The notes under the pieces are model-generated. The model was not told the DNA's origin and searched no databases. It saw only the letters and a list, made by a program, of their open reading frames with translations. A stretch of 64,000 nt of DNA. Source: Streptomyces sp. MH60. Its GTDB lineage: Bacteria; Actinomycetota; Actinomycetes; Streptomycetales; Streptomycetaceae. The stretch is taken from NCBI RefSeq assembly GCF_002939385.1, contig NZ_MULI01000003.1, positions 176,798 through 240,797 on the forward strand, in the 5' to 3' direction. The translations under genes and the position numbers were made by a program. Positions 62,285-64,000 of this stretch are shown here, one piece after another; the first letter of the stretch is position 1; every line of letters begins with the position of its first letter.

Positions 62285-64000
62285 ATGCCAGTCCACTACG
62301 ACGACGCGCACATCCGAGAACTCGGCCAGCTGTGGATCTCCACCGGCGAGATGCTGCAGGAAGCCGTCGGGGTCATGGACGGCGCCGTGAGTTCCATGGC
62401 CGGAGGCTGGACGGGCAAGGCGGGCCACGCGGCGGAACTCGTCTGGAACGGCGTCGCCGACCACAACATCCGGCACGCCCTGCTGGAGGCGGGCACCGTG
62501 GCGGTCGAGATCGGTCAGGCGATCATCAACTACGCCGACGAGTTGCAGAAGGCCATCGACGAGATCAACCGCGCGGCTCTCATCGGAGCGCTGACCACGA
62601 TCTTCGGCATGGTCCTCGGCGTCGCCTCGTTCGGCATCGGCGCCGTCCTGGCGCGGCTGACCTCGCTCGTGGGCCAACTGGTGCAGAGCATCGCCGCCAG
62701 CATCTCCCGGATCGCCGCCGCGGCCGCGAACGTCGGACGGGCGGCGGCGTTCACCGCGGACTCGGTGCTCAACGCGGGCGTGACCCTCGGCACCGACCTG
62801 TTCGCGGGATGGCTGGGCTCCAAGGCGGGGCACGGGCCCATGCACATCGACTGGGAGTCCGAGGGCGTCAACATGGGCTTGGGCGTGTGGACGGGCTGGG
62901 GGATGGGCGGAATCGACATCCTCAAGGGCCCGAACGCCGCCGCGGGCGGCAGGGGCCTGCCGAACATCGCCACCCCCGGCCCCGCCCCCAGCCCCAGCAA
63001 GGCGTCCAGCCTCTCCGTGCCGCACGCGGGCAACAACATCCCGAACGTCGGGCTGCCGCACGTGGGAGACCTCGCCCCCTTCCCGAACTCGGTCGTCCAG
63101 ACCAACCACGCACCGCCCACCGGAGCCGGCGTCCCCCACCCCGTGACCGCCGCGCCCGGACCGAACGCCGGGTCCCCGGGCAGCGCCACCCCGCTGCCCG
63201 GTACCGTGCGTCCGGGGCAGGAGCGGCCGGGCACGCAGACACCCGGCACGGCCCGGACGGACTCCCCGGTGCCCCACCCTCTCCCCACCCCCTCCGCGGG
63301 CCAGGCCGCGGGCGGCGGACAGCCGCCCCACACCGTCCGGCCAGGTCAGGTCCACCCCGAGGGGACGTCCCCGGCGGTGCCGGGTCCGACGGCGCCGGTC
63401 AGCCCGCGGCCGGGTGAGGTCCGTACCGGCGCGAGCACGCCCGCCGCCACGGGACCGAACTCGCCGGTCACGCCGCGGCCGGGTGAGGTCCGTACCGGCG
63501 GGAGTACCCCCGCCGCCACGGCACCCAACACGCCCGTCACCCCCAGGCCGGGCAACCAGTTGCCCCACACCGCAGGCAACGACCTCGCCACCGGCAACGG
63601 CACACCGCCCGCCCTCGTACGCAGCGGTGGTCCCTCCGCCCCCCAGACGCCGCACGCCTTCCTGGACGGTCCGCGCAGCGCCGGCCTCCCGGACGCCCCG
63701 GTGGTCTCGCCGAGCCCGCACGGCGGCGCCGGAGCGGTGCGCGAGACCGCCCCCACCGGCCCCGGCGGCGTGCCGCGCGCGAACAGTCCCCGGGGCGAAC
63801 AGAACACGCCCACCGCGACTTCGCACGCCCCAGGCTCGGGGGAGACGACCCCGCGCAACACCGTCACCTCGCACGCGGGCAGCCCCGAGGCCCCCCTCGC
63901 CAACGGTGCCGGTGCCGCGAGTGCCGGGCGGGCCACGGCGCCGACCCCGCACGGCACGCCCGCCGAGGGAGCCCGCGTCACCCAGCCCCCCGCCCGCGGC
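62285..64000 (+). CDS. WXG-type, proline-rich large T7SS substrate, 3' end outside window
   Basis: 572 residues visible, open to the window edge. N-terminal helices with a W-x-G turn (SMAGGWTGKAGHAAELVWNG) form a WXG100-like domain (~1-100). Hydrophobic alanine-rich helices follow (~100-190: ALIGALTTIFGMVLGVASFG and similar), then a Gly/Trp segment (GLGVWTGWGMGG). From ~220 on it is proline-, glycine- and serine-rich, with a 23-residue tandem repeat PRPGEVRTGxSTPAATxPNx (69-bp units at 63404 and 63473, partial third at 63542). This layout is typical of T7SS polymorphic toxins or large secreted effectors whose activity lies at the C-terminus, not seen here. Confidence 0.88.
   Translation, partial: MPVHYDDAHIRELGQLWISTGEMLQEAVGVMDGAVSSMAGGWTGKAGHAAELVWNGVADHNIRHALLEAGTVAVEIGQAIINYADELQKAIDEINRAALIGALTTIFGMVLGVASFGIGAVLARLTSLVGQLVQSIAASISRIAAAAANVGRAAAFTADSVLNAGVTLGTDLFAGWLGSKAGHGPMHIDWESEGVNMGLGVWTGWGMGGIDILKGPNAAAGGRGLPNIATPGPAPSPSKASSLSVPHAGNNIPNVGLPHVGDLAPFPNSVVQTNHAPPTGAGVPHPVTAAPGPNAGSPGSATPLPGTVRPGQERPGTQTPGTARTDSPVPHPLPTPSAGQAAGGGQPPHTVRPGQVHPEGTSPAVPGPTAPVSPRPGEVRTGASTPAATGPNSPVTPRPGEVRTGGSTPAATAPNTPVTPRPGNQLPHTAGNDLATGNGTPPALVRSGGPSAPQTPHAFLDGPRSAGLPDAPVVSPSPHGGAGAVRETAPTGPGGVPRANSPRGEQNTPTATSHAPGSGETTPRNTVTSHAGSPEAPLANGAGAASAGRATAPTPHGTPAEGARVTQPPARG
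63404..63552 (+). repeat. 69-bp tandem repeat in T7SS substrate gene
   Basis: Two full units (63404-63472, 63473-63541) and the start of a third at 63542, in frame (23 residues each) and differing at a few bases. They encode PRPGEVRTG-type proline linkers. Confidence 0.85.

Noticed and set aside
62017..63417. 466-codon plus frame and 591-codon minus frame over the T7SS substrate
   Set aside because: Both are low-complexity Arg/Gly/Pro shadows. The frame from ATG 62285 carries the WXG domain, in-frame repeats and a position directly after eccC.
1..64000. CRISPR arrays, rRNA or tRNA genes, intact insertion sequences
   Set aside because: No regularly spaced repeats, tRNA cloverleaf sequence or complete transposase with terminal repeats was seen on either strand.

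Overview
The window is high-GC actinobacterial chromosome, almost certainly Streptomyces. The signs are strong G/C bias at third codon positions, GTG and TTG starts, an SsgA-like sporulation protein, a DUF6131 mini membrane protein, a LAL-type LuxR regulator, large secreted S8 peptidases and an actinobacterial type VII secretion (T7SS/ESX) locus. No rRNA, tRNA, CRISPR array or intact insertion sequence was seen.

Layout. 0-4 kb: 3' part of an MMPL exporter, a 20-bp hairpin terminator, and a sensor kinase/response regulator pair with an ATGA overlap. 4-17.2 kb: an accessory run of a GNAT acetyltransferase, an aldo/keto reductase, and regulator/enzyme or regulator/pump pairs (TetR/SDR twice, MFS/TetR, MarR/FAD monooxygenase). 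The three TetR intergenic regions carry clear palindromic operators, and the marR gene looks leaderless under its own palindrome. Gene remnants lie here too: a LapA-like pseudogene, a transposon-type HTH fragment and a truncated TauE permease. 17.4-29.7 kb: a glycan-use locus. A secreted beta-helix/CBM6 protein and an eight-gene operon (binding protein, two permeases, an uncharacterised alpha/alpha-barrel-like protein, RraA-like protein, aldo/keto reductase, SDR, lactonase-type amidohydrolase) face a GntR/FCD regulator. Copies of a TATCGATA motif sit at both target promoters, so one regulon is likely. The enzyme set resembles non-phosphorylative deoxysugar (L-fucose or L-rhamnose type) or uronate catabolism, but no sugar-acid dehydratase is present.

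29.7-50 kb: a VOC protein, a small disulfide-type secreted protein, a LAL regulator, a class V aminotransferase remnant, an SsgA-like protein, two paralogous S8 peptidases (about 1,240-1,253 aa), a TrmB/LuxR-type regulator, a secreted amidase, a CASTOR/POLLUX-type channel protein, DUF2630, and an orphan ABBA-fold aromatic prenyltransferase. All three large secreted hydrolases appear to use TTG starts.

50.8-64 kb: a T7SS locus with two WXG100 pairs, eccD, a beta-helix fused to a CbbX/EccA-type AAA+ ATPase, an antisense secretion-associated helical protein, a three-ATPase-domain eccC, and the 5' part of a large WXG-type, proline-rich putative substrate that runs off the window. eccB, eccE and mycP are not in the window. 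The beta-helix-AAA+ fusion, the antisense gene and the substrate make this the most interesting region.
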